Positions 34,810 through 43,111 of a stretch of 50,279 nt of DNA are shown piece after piece. The position numbers were made by a program, and so were the translations under genes. This DNA comes from an uncultured Myxococcales bacterium. GTDB taxonomy: Bacteria; Myxococcota_A; Polyangia; Palsa-1104; JAEUJZ01. Where the stretch lies: positions 1 to 50,279 of the forward strand of contig CALMML010000154.1 of assembly GCA_937868485.1 (NCBI GenBank). The letters run 5' to 3'. Position 1 is the stretch's first letter. Each line of letters opens with the position of its first letter. Under the pieces are notes generated by a model, which worked only from the letters and a program-made list of their open reading frames with translations, did no database searches and was not told the DNA's origin.

Positions 34810-36258
34810 TTACGGCGCGTCGGTTCCCAAGATCGCCTGATACGAAACCCGCGCTCGGTGATATTCGACAAGCGAGTCAATCCGTCGCAGCGCAGCATCA
34901 AACGTCGCTTGCTCTCGCAGGTTCACCGATAAAAGCGTGCTGTCGCCCAGCTCGAACTTTGCACGCTCAGCCTCTTCCACTTGCTTGGCCATCTCGTACT
35001 CACGCTGCGCCAGCTCGACGCGACGCACCGCCAGACCCAGCTGCGAGTGAACGTCCGCCACTTCCGTATGAATCCGATCGATCAGCAGTCGCTGCTGCGC
35101 CGAAAACTTTTGCAGCGCCGCTTCTGCCTGCTGAAGTCGTCCCCGCGCCGCACGGTTCAGTGTCGGAATGTCCACGTTGAGCGACAGATCCAGCACCGTC
35201 TTGTCGCGCGGATACCCCGGCGGACCGAAGTCCTGAGACACCGACGCCGACAGATCCGCACTCGGCCACAGCTGGTTTTTCACCAGATCGCGCTCGATCT
35301 CTAGCTGCTTGCGCTGCTGTTCCAGACGACGAAGCTCGGGACGCTGCTCGATCGCCAGCTTGCGATCCGCCGCCACCCGCTCGGGCTGACCGTAGTCGGT
35401 GCGATCTGGAACCGGCAGCTCATTGGGCAGTCGTCCTTCGCGCACCAGCACTGGCAGCCCCGCGTCATCTCGCACAAACAAAGACAGCTCCAGCGCCGCA
35501 TATTCCAGCGCTCGCTGCGCCGATACCTGCAGGCCTTGACGCTGCCACAGCGCACGTTGGTTATCGACACGCTCGATCTGCGGCATGTCCCCGCGCTGTA
35601 CCCGAATCGCCAGCGCTTCATCGCGTCGCTTGGCCAGATCGAGCAGTGCCGTCGCAATCTGCCGTCGCAGACCTGCGCCCACCCAGTCGATGTAGCGACT
35701 GCTTCCCGTCCGCAGCGCTTGCAGCCTGGCTTCTCCGAGCGACGCATCCGCGACTTGTACCGACGCTTCCGCCCGACGCAGCGTCGCCCGCCGACGATCG
35801 ATGGGACCATTGCGCAGAAGCGGCACCGCGACGCCCGCTCGGATTTCGCCGTAGTTGTTCGTCACCAGCTTGCCGTCATAGTCCGCAAAGTCCCCGATCG
35901 AGACGCGATAGCCCGCAAACGCCGACGCACCCCACAGCGGCGTTGGCTGTTCCAAGTACACGTCGAAGCGACCGTTGCGATAGTTGCCAAACGGCGCCGA
36001 GTCCCCTTTCACCTTGAGGATCGGATCGAAGCCACCTTTGGCCGACTGAAGCTCTGCCTGGGCCGCGCGCTGATCCGCCAGCGCCGCCAGCACCTGCGGA
36101 TAGGCCCGACGAATCGAGTCGAGCACTTCCGGCAGCAGCAGCGCTCCGTCGGGCTGTGACGAGCCTTCTTGGGCCCGTACGCGCGGTGTCATTCCCCACA
36201 GCAGGCAGCTCAGCACCAGCGTCCACAGCCGCCAAGAAGGCTTCCGTCGTCGCATCAC
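34810..36258 (-). CDS. TolC-family outer membrane efflux protein
   Basis: A 482-residue outer membrane channel component. The signal peptide ends about residue 29 (WTLVLSCLLWGMTPRVRAQ). Two long coiled-coil halves follow, rich in Ala/Glu/Arg/Gln (for example IEQRPELRRLEQQRKQLEIE and REYEMAKQVEEAERAKFELG), with the TolC-type QAELQSAKGGFDPILKV near the start. In the first half the sequence VPLLRNGPIDRRRATLRRAE matches the usual channel region. It is the last gene of a minus-strand operon; its ATG overlaps the HlyD-type gene stop by four bases. It should link the periplasmic adaptor to the cell surface. Confidence 0.93.
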   Translation of the reverse strand: MMRRRKPSWRLWTLVLSCLLWGMTPRVRAQEGSSQPDGALLLPEVLDSIRRAYPQVLAALADQRAAQAELQSAKGGFDPILKVKGDSAPFGNYRNGRFDVYLEQPTPLWGASAFAGYRVSIGDFADYDGKLVTNNYGEIRAGVAVPLLRNGPIDRRRATLRRAEASVQVADASLGEARLQALRTGSSRYIDWVGAGLRRQIATALLDLAKRRDEALAIRVQRGDMPQIERVDNQRALWQRQGLQVSAQRALEYAALELSLFVRDDAGLPVLVREGRLPNELPVPDRTDYGQPERVAADRKLAIEQRPELRRLEQQRKQLEIERDLVKNQLWPSADLSASVSQDFGPPGYPRDKTVLDLSLNVDIPTLNRAARGRLQQAEAALQKFSAQQRLLIDRIHTEVADVHSQLGLAVRRVELAQREYEMAKQVEEAERAKFELGDSTLLSVNLREQATFDAALRRIDSLVEYHRARVSYQAILGTDAP

Positions 36259-37580
36259 TTGCCTCCTTTGCCATCGGAGCCGCTCGCGCCCGGCTCACTC
36301 GGTGCGATGACCGGCGGGAAGCCGTTAAACTGTCGCCACAGCTCGTAGCCGATTCGCACCCTCGACAGCAGCACCCAGCCATTTACGCGCACACCTTGCC
36401 GCAGATAGCTCTTGCTCGGCCAGCGCTCTCGGTCCGAGGAGTTTTCGTCGGGAATGATCAGCACCCGGAACTTGCCTTTGCCGTTGTCGGTCGCGTCGAT
36501 CACCACCACTTTGCCGGGGAATGTACCGATCGCCACCGACGGCCATCCGACGAACTGCACCGCCGGCCAGCCTTCAAACTGAAGCCGCACCGACTGACCT
36601 TTGGCCACCAGCGGAACGTCGTTTCCGTCGAGCCACAGCTCCACCGCGCGCGAGTCCGTATCAGGAACCAGCGTCGCCAGCGGATCGCCCGCTTTCACCA
36701 TATCGCCGCCCAGTCCTTGCAGCAGCCGCAGGATCGTACCTTTGGCCGGAGACTTGACCGCCTGCGACGCCTGCCGTGCCAGCCGAACCTCAATCCGTGC
36801 CAGCTCTGCCGTCGCATTGGCAATCTCTCCGAGTGCCGCCGCCCGCGCCGCTTTGACATCTTCGAGCAGCGCCGACGCATCGGTTCCCACCCGCAGCTCA
36901 TCCTGACGCAGCGCCAGCAGCTCGCTCTTGGCCGCCGCATACACCGCTCGCGCGCGGTCCACTTCCGTTCGCGTCCGCACCGCTTCCAGATCCGACAGCT
37001 CCAGCGCTCGCGTCGAGCTGAGCCCTTTTTCAAACAGTCCCTGCTGCCGTGTCAGGTTCAGCTGTGCTGTTTTTTGGGTCGCTTCCGTCGCGGCCAATGA
37101 CTGCTCCGCCCCGGACAGCCTCTCTTTGGCCATCCGCGTTCGCGACGACGCCGCCGACATTGCTGCCCGACGCGATCCCGACAGGTTGGCGATTCGATCA
37201 TCGAGCGAACCCAGCCGAGCCCGCGCCGCTTCTTGCCGCTCGCGGACCGCGTCCCGTTCTTCGCGAAGTCGCATCATCAGCGACGGATCGTTATCGGAGA
37301 TCTCGGCAATCGGATCGCCCGCTTCCACCTGCGAGCCTTCGTGAACAAAAAAGCGAACAACCCGGCCTTCAATCGGCGCCTCAATGTTCTGCGGTCGCTG
37401 CGTCGGCGAATACGCCACCACTCGTCCCGAGCCCGACACGTTCTGTTGCCACGGCAGCAGCAGCATCACAATGCCCGCCACAAGGAGCACGCCCGTCAGG
37501 ACCACTGCGACGTGCTGCGCCGACTGCGCCGAGCGAACCATCGCCATCGCTTGTAGCTCTCGTCGTGGTCGAGCCATCAT
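36255..37580 (-). CDS. HlyD-family periplasmic adaptor protein
   Basis: A 441-residue membrane-fusion protein. One N-terminal transmembrane helix (VAVVLTGVLLVAGIVMLLLP, about 24-43) is followed by a biotinyl-lipoyl-like half (NIEAPIEGRVVRFFVHEGSQVEAGDPIAEI), a long coiled coil rich in Arg/Ala/Glu (about 100-260), the second lipoyl half (AVKSPAKGTILRLLQGLGGDMVKAGDPLATLV), and a beta-barrel domain. This is the full adaptor order. It overlaps both neighbours by four bases (ABC upstream, TolC downstream), so the three proteins are made in step and presumably form one trans-envelope complex. It is of the type I secretion adaptor kind rather than the RND-lipoprotein kind. Confidence 0.94.
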   Translation of the reverse strand: MMARPRRELQAMAMVRSAQSAQHVAVVLTGVLLVAGIVMLLLPWQQNVSGSGRVVAYSPTQRPQNIEAPIEGRVVRFFVHEGSQVEAGDPIAEISDNDPSLMMRLREERDAVRERQEAARARLGSLDDRIANLSGSRRAAMSAASSRTRMAKERLSGAEQSLAATEATQKTAQLNLTRQQGLFEKGLSSTRALELSDLEAVRTRTEVDRARAVYAAAKSELLALRQDELRVGTDASALLEDVKAARAAALGEIANATAELARIEVRLARQASQAVKSPAKGTILRLLQGLGGDMVKAGDPLATLVPDTDSRAVELWLDGNDVPLVAKGQSVRLQFEGWPAVQFVGWPSVAIGTFPGKVVVIDATDNGKGKFRVLIIPDENSSDRERWPSKSYLRQGVRVNGWVLLSRVRIGYELWRQFNGFPPVIAPSEPGASGSDGKGGK

Positions 37581-39433
37581 GGCCGCCCTCCCACTTCGCT
37601 GCTCTGCAGCGTGCCATCCACCTTGCGGAGGTGATCATCTTCGACGCTGTACAAGCTGCTGCAGTGATGAAGCATCGGATGCCCCACTTCGCCGATCCAC
37701 AAGAGCGTCCACGAGCCTGATTGAAGCAGCGGCCACAGATCCGCCGGAAGCGACATCTCACCGTCGACAATCACCAGGCTCGGCTTTTGGATCAACAGCC
37801 GCGCAATCAGCAGTCGCCAGCGCATCGACGTGGACCACGCAGGCGCTCCGCTGAGAAGCTGCGTATCCAGTCCCTTGGGCAGCGACGACACATCATTCCA
37901 CAGCGACACCGACTGGAGCGCCGCCCGCAGCTCCGCAAACGACACCGACTCTTTGGCAAAGCGCAGGTTGTCCGCGACACTGCCCGCGACGATGCCTTCG
38001 CGATCATCATGCAGCAGCGCCACTTGGGAACGCAGCGACGACAAGCTCAGCGAACGAATCGGAACGCCGCCAAGCTCTACTTGTCCGTGATCCGCGTCGA
38101 GCAGTCCGTACAGCACTTCCGAAATCAGCCGCTTGCCCCGTCCCCCAACCACCGCCGCGCGCGATCCTGGCGAAATGATCAGCTCATCGACGTGCAGCTC
38201 GCTCACCGAGTCTGGGTCCGACACCTTCACCTTGCGCAGCAGCACTTCGGGACGCTCGGGCAGCGTCAGCGTCTCGCCTGTCTCGCGCTCGTCCTTCAGA
38301 TCGTCGAAATACCCCAGCTTATCGAGCCCCGCGAGCAGGTCGTAGTAGCTTTCCATGTGCTTGGTGAACTTGAGCACACCGAGCACCACCGAGCTTACGA
38401 TAAGCTCCGCAGCGACGAGCTGACCGATCGTAAGCTGTCCCCAAATCACCAGCATGCCGCCCAGTCCCAGCAGCATCGAGCTAGCCAGCGCTTGCAGCAG
38501 CAGCGCACCGATGATCTGACGACGCAGGATCGAAAAGTTCAGCCGCCGCGCATGCACGTACTGGAGCAGCAGCACGTCCGCCCGCTGCGCCGCCCAGTCC
38601 GCGCCTCGTCCGCCACGCAGCGTCAGCGAGTGCGAGCCCAGCTCCATCAGCCAGTCCGCCACGTCGTACTTGGCCCGCGACTCTTTGACCGCGCTCTTGA
38701 CCGCGCCTCGTCCCAGCCCGAGCACAATCACCACGATCGACATCAGCAGGATCACGTCGAAGCCGAGCAGCAGCGGGTGATAAAAACCCAGCACCAGCAG
38801 CCCGATCAGGCTCTGCAGCAGCAGCGACATGCCGTCGAGCAGCAGGTTTGCCAGCGACTTTTGCACCGTGATGATCTCAAAGAAGCGGCTCACCAGACGC
38901 GGCCCCGGCGGCTTGCGCAGCTGCGCCATCAGCACCCGCGGCAGCAGCAGGGAAAGCTCGCTTCCCAGTCGCACAAACAGTCGCTGCTGAATCTGTTCCA
39001 CCGCCGTGGCTTGCAGCAGTCGCAGCGCGCCCGAAAACAGCAGCACCAAAAAGAGCAGCACCGTCAGTACCAGCAGCGGCTGTCGGAGCTGTCCAAACGT
39101 AACTTGGTTGATCAGCGCCTGCACGGCAACCGGCGTCGCCAGCGCGAGCAGACCGATGAACGCCGCATACACCAGCACAACCCACAGCGCCGCGGACTCT
39201 TGGCTCAGCAGCTTGCGCAGCCTTACCGTCGGTGGAGGATGATCATCATGGTGTCCATCATCGCCGTGATGATGTCCATGATCCGCTCCGTCTCCTTCGC
39301 CGTGACCGTGTTCCGCATGTGCGGGAACGGAAGCCGCCGTAGAAGCAGTCGCTGGGGCTTGCTCCGTGGCGGACTGAGCCTCACCAACTGGTGCTTCATT
39401 TTCCGTCGCTGGAACCGTTTCCGAGTGCTGCAT
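37577..39433 (-). CDS. ABC exporter (HlyB-like) with degenerate nucleotide-binding domain and His-rich N-terminus
   Basis: A 618-residue fused exporter: a His/Asp-rich leader (residues about 35-70), six membrane helices (about 80-340), then an ABC ATPase-like domain. The domain lines up with normal ABC exporters (SLSLSSLRSQVALLHDDREGIVAGSVADNL; LPKGLDTQLLSGAP; LLIARLLIQKPSLVIVDGE), but the catalytic motifs are changed. Walker A is GGRGKR, without Ser/Thr after Lys and shortened. The Q-loop Gln is replaced. LSGGQ aligns with WSTSM. DE after Walker B is DG. The H-loop His is absent (LWIGEVGHP). I infer weak or no ATP hydrolysis. ATG 39433 is six bases after AAGGA. It heads an overlapping operon with HlyD and TolC. 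No C39 peptidase domain is present. Confidence 0.88.
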   Translation of the reverse strand: MQHSETVPATENEAPVGEAQSATEQAPATASTAASVPAHAEHGHGEGDGADHGHHHGDDGHHDDHPPPTVRLRKLLSQESAALWVVLVYAAFIGLLALATPVAVQALINQVTFGQLRQPLLVLTVLLFLVLLFSGALRLLQATAVEQIQQRLFVRLGSELSLLLPRVLMAQLRKPPGPRLVSRFFEIITVQKSLANLLLDGMSLLLQSLIGLLVLGFYHPLLLGFDVILLMSIVVIVLGLGRGAVKSAVKESRAKYDVADWLMELGSHSLTLRGGRGADWAAQRADVLLLQYVHARRLNFSILRRQIIGALLLQALASSMLLGLGGMLVIWGQLTIGQLVAAELIVSSVVLGVLKFTKHMESYYDLLAGLDKLGYFDDLKDERETGETLTLPERPEVLLRKVKVSDPDSVSELHVDELIISPGSRAAVVGGRGKRLISEVLYGLLDADHGQVELGGVPIRSLSLSSLRSQVALLHDDREGIVAGSVADNLRFAKESVSFAELRAALQSVSLWNDVSSLPKGLDTQLLSGAPAWSTSMRWRLLIARLLIQKPSLVIVDGEMSLPADLWPLLQSGSWTLLWIGEVGHPMLHHCSSLYSVEDDHLRKVDGTLQSSEVGGRP

Positions 39434-39567
39434 CACCAATCCTTCCCGAAAAAATCAAGAATCACCTTGGGCATTCGTCATGGATGCCGCAAGTCACGGA
39501 TTGCAAACATCGGGACAAAGTAACCCAGCACGCCGCTCAGCATGCGGGTTCTCGACGGAAAATAAAT

Positions 39568-40413
39568 TTATTGAGCCGGTAATCCGAAGGTCTTTTCGGT
39601 CGCGCTGCGGGTATGTTCCGACAGCTCAGCCTGCGATTCGCCCCGCAGACGTGCCACAAACTCGGCGGTGTGGACCAGGTACGCGGGCTCGTTGCGACGG
39701 CCTCGCATCGGCACCGGAGCCAGATACGGACAGTCCGTCTCGAGCAGCAGTCTTCCTTTGGGCACAAGCTTGGCCGCTTCCTGGATCGACGCAGCGCTCT
39801 TGAACGTCACGATGCCCGACAAAGAGATCGCAAAGCCCAGACGCAGCCACTCCGTCGCTTCCTGCGGTCCGCCCGTGAAGCAGTGCACGACGCCGCCCGC
39901 CGGACTTCCGCCTTCTTGCGCCAAGATCTCCATGGCCTGCGCGTGTGCGTCGCGAATGTGAAGCACGAGCGGCTTGTGAAGCGACTGAGCCAGCCGCACA
40001 AAGCGCCGCAGCAGCGTCACCTGCTCCTCGGGCGAGGAGTGATTGTAGTGATAATCGAGCCCCGTTTCCCCCACCGCCACCACCCGCGTGTGCGCCGACA
40101 GCGACGCAATCTCGTCCCACAGCTCTTCGCCGAGCAGCTGCGGCTGTTCGCTCTTGGGCATCTTCCGCGAGATCACCGCGCTTGCGTCGTGCGGATGAAT
40201 CCCAACCGCCGCAAACATCGACGCATCGCGCACCGCATACGACAGCGCATTGCGTGCTTCTCGCTCACTTCCCCCCGAGCCAATCACCACAAACCGCGTC
40301 ACCTGGGCTTGCCGCGCGCGTGCAACCACCGCATCGCGATCATCGACCGGGCCCGTCTCGGTCTGACGCAGAAAATCATCGGGCTCGAGGTGACAGTGCG
40401 AATCAATCCACAT
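39568..40413 (-). CDS. tatD: TatD-family metal-dependent hydrolase
   Basis: A 281-residue TIM-barrel enzyme of the TatD family (metal-dependent DNase/hydrolase, cytoplasmic). Metal-ligand motifs are in order: DSHCHLE (residues 4-10), VGETGLDYHY, KPLVLHIRDA, GGVVHCFTG and ETDCPYLAP. I start at ATG 40413, where the family N-terminus begins; the frame extends 12 residues further without support. It follows the DUF1295 gene by 60 bp on the same strand. A 12-bp AT palindrome (AATAAATTTATT, 39561-39572) overlaps its stop codon. Apart from that I see nothing clear in the 134-bp gap to the exporter gene. Confidence 0.94.
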   Translation of the reverse strand: MWIDSHCHLEPDDFLRQTETGPVDDRDAVVARARQAQVTRFVVIGSGGSEREARNALSYAVRDASMFAAVGIHPHDASAVISRKMPKSEQPQLLGEELWDEIASLSAHTRVVAVGETGLDYHYNHSSPEEQVTLLRRFVRLAQSLHKPLVLHIRDAHAQAMEILAQEGGSPAGGVVHCFTGGPQEATEWLRLGFAISLSGIVTFKSAASIQEAAKLVPKGRLLLETDCPYLAPVPMRGRRNEPAYLVHTAEFVARLRGESQAELSEHTRSATEKTFGLPAQ

Positions 40414-40473
40414 ACGTCGCAGTAAACACCAGATCGACGGCGATCCCAAACCCTGCGGCGTAGCGTCCGTCTG

Positions 40474-41253
40474 TCAGTCGCGCGGTGGACGAGGAAAAAA
40501 CGAGCTGGTCCGACGCACATAGTCCGCGTAGCCCGGACGCTCCTTCATCGACTTTTCCAGCAGTGGCACCCCCGACACCCGCATCAGCAGCAGCGACATC
40601 AGCACGGGACTTAGCACCGTCCAGGCTCCTACCCCCGTCGCCAGCGCTCCGCAGTACAGACCCCACCACACCACAAAGTCGCCAAAGTAGTTCGGATGTC
40701 GCGTGTAGCGCCACAGACCGTGCTGCATCACCTGGCCTCGGTGCTGGGGATCTCGCTTCCACCGCGCAAGCTGCCAGTCTGCCGTGCCTTCACACGCGGT
40801 CCCAAGCAGCACGAGCGCCATGCCCACCACATCCAGCCCCCCGAGCGACGACGGACTCGGCTGCGACATCGCCACTTGCAGCGGCAGCGAGATCACAAAG
40901 ATCAGCGCCGCTTGCAGCCAAAACACGACAAACAAGCTACGCAGCGGCCACTTGTCACCGTTTCGCTTGCGCATCGCTTGGTAGCGCGCATCTTCCCCTT
41001 TTCCCAGGTTTCGCCACGCCAGGTAGCCGCTCAGTCGAAGGCCCCACAGCGACGCAAAAACAGCGAGCCACAGCTTCCGTGGTGCGGCTCCGTCCCCCCA
41101 TCCGAAGCCGATCCAGGCGACGCCGACAAAGCCAAGGCCCCAGAAGATATCGACAATGCTGGCATCGGACAGACGCAGGCTCAGCAGCCACAGCAGCGTC
41201 GGAACCACCAGCAAGAACATCGCCGCATACAGCGCAACAGAGTGACTCGGCAT
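40474..41253 (-). CDS. DUF1295-family membrane protein (steroid 5-alpha-reductase-like)
   Basis: A 259-residue integral membrane protein with about seven hydrophobic helices. The C-terminal block GLWRYTRHPNYFGDFVVWWG, with its conserved Tyr-Arg-His-Pro-Asn-Tyr, is the NADPH-binding signature of DUF1295/3-oxo-5-alpha-steroid 4-dehydrogenase and isoprenylcysteine methyltransferase relatives. The opening DIFWGLGFV and middle WGLRLSGYLAWRNLGKGEDARY fit DUF1295. Substrate is unknown; a lipid or steroid-like double-bond reductase is the usual guess. It is divergent from the glycosyltransferase-like gene and followed by tatD. Confidence 0.9.
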   Translation of the reverse strand: MPSHSVALYAAMFLLVVPTLLWLLSLRLSDASIVDIFWGLGFVGVAWIGFGWGDGAAPRKLWLAVFASLWGLRLSGYLAWRNLGKGEDARYQAMRKRNGDKWPLRSLFVVFWLQAALIFVISLPLQVAMSQPSPSSLGGLDVVGMALVLLGTACEGTADWQLARWKRDPQHRGQVMQHGLWRYTRHPNYFGDFVVWWGLYCGALATGVGAWTVLSPVLMSLLLMRVSGVPLLEKSMKERPGYADYVRRTSSFFPRPPRD

Positions 41254-41291
41254 CGGTACAGTCTACGATGTCAGCCACGCGGGCGGGTGCT

Positions 41292-41328
41292 CAAGTCACT
41301 TGGCCAACAGCCGTCGCAAGTGGTACTT
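41292..41328. promoter_or_regulatory. Two CAAGT...ACTT dyads in a divergent spacer
   Basis: CAAGT-C-ACTTG (41292-41302, perfect) and CAAGT-GGT-ACTT (41317-41328) lie about 26 bp apart, centre to centre, between the divergent starts at 41253 and 41342. Two similar dyads in an 88-bp spacer suggest a regulator site; the protein is unknown. Confidence 0.35.
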
Positions 41329-41341
41329 CACAGCGCACACG

Positions 41342-43087
41342 ATGCGAATGAACCACGACTCCGTCTCTCGAAAAGAGCACCGGAGCCTGCGTCTGATCGA
41401 TTCCTATCTGCTGCTGGCGATCGCGCTGGCAGCGGGCATGAGCTATCACCCGGCGATTGTCTCGGTCATCGTCGCGAGCCTGCTTGCGCTGTGGCTTGGG
41501 GTCGTGCGTCCTTCGGCGCTGTCGGGCTGGCACCTTCAGCGCTTGTGTCTGTCGGGAATGGCTGTGCTGCTGTGTCTGAACGCACCGGCAGAGACTCCCG
41601 ATACGCACTTTGTGCTCGCCTGTCGCGCCGCCGCTGTTCCGATGCTGGTGCTGGTTGCGTTTCTGGAATCCGGTTCCGACAAGACCCGTCGCATCGTGCT
41701 CGCGCTGGCGGGACTGCTCAAGCTGGGGCTGATTCTGTGGGGACTGCGCGTGGTGTCGCATCCTTCTATCGATGTCTGGCATCTTCAGCAGCGCGCCGTC
41801 GAGATCTTGCTGCAAGGAAAGAATCCCTACAGCACTCCGGTCGATGACATCTACGCCGGAGGCATCGCGTTTGGACATCAGAAGTTCTATGCCTACGCGC
41901 CGCTGAACCTGCTGCTTTCGATTCCCGCCAAGGTCTTGTTTGGAGACTATCGCTACGGACTGCTCGCTGCGCTGATTGCGTCGCTGATGCTGTTTCGACA
42001 GACCGGCAAGCGGCTGGGAATCTGTCTTTCGCGCATGGACTTTTTGACGATGGCTGCGCTCCTGCATCCGCGTCTGGATCGACTGGTGATCTATGGCTGG
42101 CTGGAGCCCTATCTGATCCTGCTGCTCTCCCTGTTTGTGTATCTGTATGTCTGCGGAAAGCGAGGCACGATCCCGACGCTGATTCTGTGTGCGATGCCGC
42201 TTCTCAAGCAGTATGTCGCGGTGCCGCTGCTGCTGTATCTGATCCTGCTGCGACCGCCGCTTGGGGCCATTTTGTGGAGCGCACTGCTGTCGCTGATTGC
42301 GCTGTCTCCGCTGCTGCTGGGGAACTTTTCCGCGACCCTGTATCACGGCTTTCTGTTCTTTGTGCAGAGCCTGGGATTCCGTCCCGATTCCTTGTCCATC
42401 GCAGCGCTTGTCTTCGACGTGAGCGGCTATCAGCTGGGCGTCAAGACCGCACTCGGGGTTCAGCTGTGCTCTGGCGTCCTCGCCGCGATCTTTCTGCGAA
42501 GTAGCACCGACAGACTGACCGCGTTTTTGATGTCTTCTGCGCTGTCGCTTATCGCTTCGTTTCTGTTCGCGCCGCAGGCGTTTGTGAACTACTACTTCTT
42601 CGCGGGCGTCATTGTGCTGTGGGCTGCGCTCTGCGCTTCACCGACGAAACAGGAGCAGACTCCGGACCGGCCCCCTTCCCTTCCCAGCCAGCTTCTGCGC
42701 GCGCTTGCGATCATGGGATTGACCGCTTCGATTCTGTATCTCGCGTACATGATCTTTGACTTGCAGCTCTGTCCGCGAACCCAGTCTCTGGGTCAGCAAA
42801 AGAGAGCGCAAGGGAACGCAGTTCTCGACGAAGGAGTCTGGGTTGCACGCACAACCGAGCAGCTCTATCTGTGTGAAAGTGCGCACTGCATCTGGCCGCT
42901 CTGTCATCAAGATGAGCGCTGTCTGTGTGCGGATCGCGCGACCTTCCCAACCGCACAGAGCCTCGAAGTGCAGCTTCGCGTACGGGGTCAGCAGCACGTT
43001 CGCTGTCAGCTCGATCACGCAGCACCGACTGTCACCGACCGGACCGGAAGCTGCTGGCGCGCGCGCTGTCACGATCGCATCGACTAA
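41342..43087 (+). CDS. Multi-spanning membrane protein, glycosyltransferase 87/39-like
   Basis: A 581-residue protein with about eleven hydrophobic helices over the first 460 residues. The sequence after helix 5 (IDVWHLQQRAVEILLQGKNPY, followed by a large loop to DDIY) has the D-x-W and G-x-NPY pattern of polyprenyl-phosphate-dependent GT-C glycosyltransferases of the GT87/GT39 type. These move a sugar from a lipid carrier onto an extracytoplasmic acceptor. The C-terminal 100 residues are a Cys-rich non-membrane domain (CESAHCIWPLC, CLC, CQL, CWRARC) not typical of GT87 and perhaps disulfide-bonded outside. ATG 41342 or 41348 is the likely start. The acceptor is unknown. Confidence 0.75.
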   Translation: MRMNHDSVSRKEHRSLRLIDSYLLLAIALAAGMSYHPAIVSVIVASLLALWLGVVRPSALSGWHLQRLCLSGMAVLLCLNAPAETPDTHFVLACRAAAVPMLVLVAFLESGSDKTRRIVLALAGLLKLGLILWGLRVVSHPSIDVWHLQQRAVEILLQGKNPYSTPVDDIYAGGIAFGHQKFYAYAPLNLLLSIPAKVLFGDYRYGLLAALIASLMLFRQTGKRLGICLSRMDFLTMAALLHPRLDRLVIYGWLEPYLILLLSLFVYLYVCGKRGTIPTLILCAMPLLKQYVAVPLLLYLILLRPPLGAILWSALLSLIALSPLLLGNFSATLYHGFLFFVQSLGFRPDSLSIAALVFDVSGYQLGVKTALGVQLCSGVLAAIFLRSSTDRLTAFLMSSALSLIASFLFAPQAFVNYYFFAGVIVLWAALCASPTKQEQTPDRPPSLPSQLLRALAIMGLTASILYLAYMIFDLQLCPRTQSLGQQKRAQGNAVLDEGVWVARTTEQLYLCESAHCIWPLCHQDERCLCADRATFPTAQSLEVQLRVRGQQHVRCQLDHAAPTVTDRTGSCWRARCHDRID

Positions 43088-43111
43088 GCGCTTCGTGTAT
43101 CATGCCGGGCC

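Noticed and set aside
37721-39523. 600-codon open frame on the plus strand
   Set aside because: Antisense to the ABC exporter gene; extremely Gln/Arg/His-rich and without any motif.
39561-39572. AATAAATTTATT palindrome at the tatD stop
   Set aside because: A 12-bp AT palindrome overlapping the stop codon is too short and common to call a site or terminator by itself.
40696-41847. 383-codon open frame on the plus strand
   Set aside because: Its first part is antisense to the DUF1295 gene and its second part is out of frame with the glycosyltransferase-like gene.
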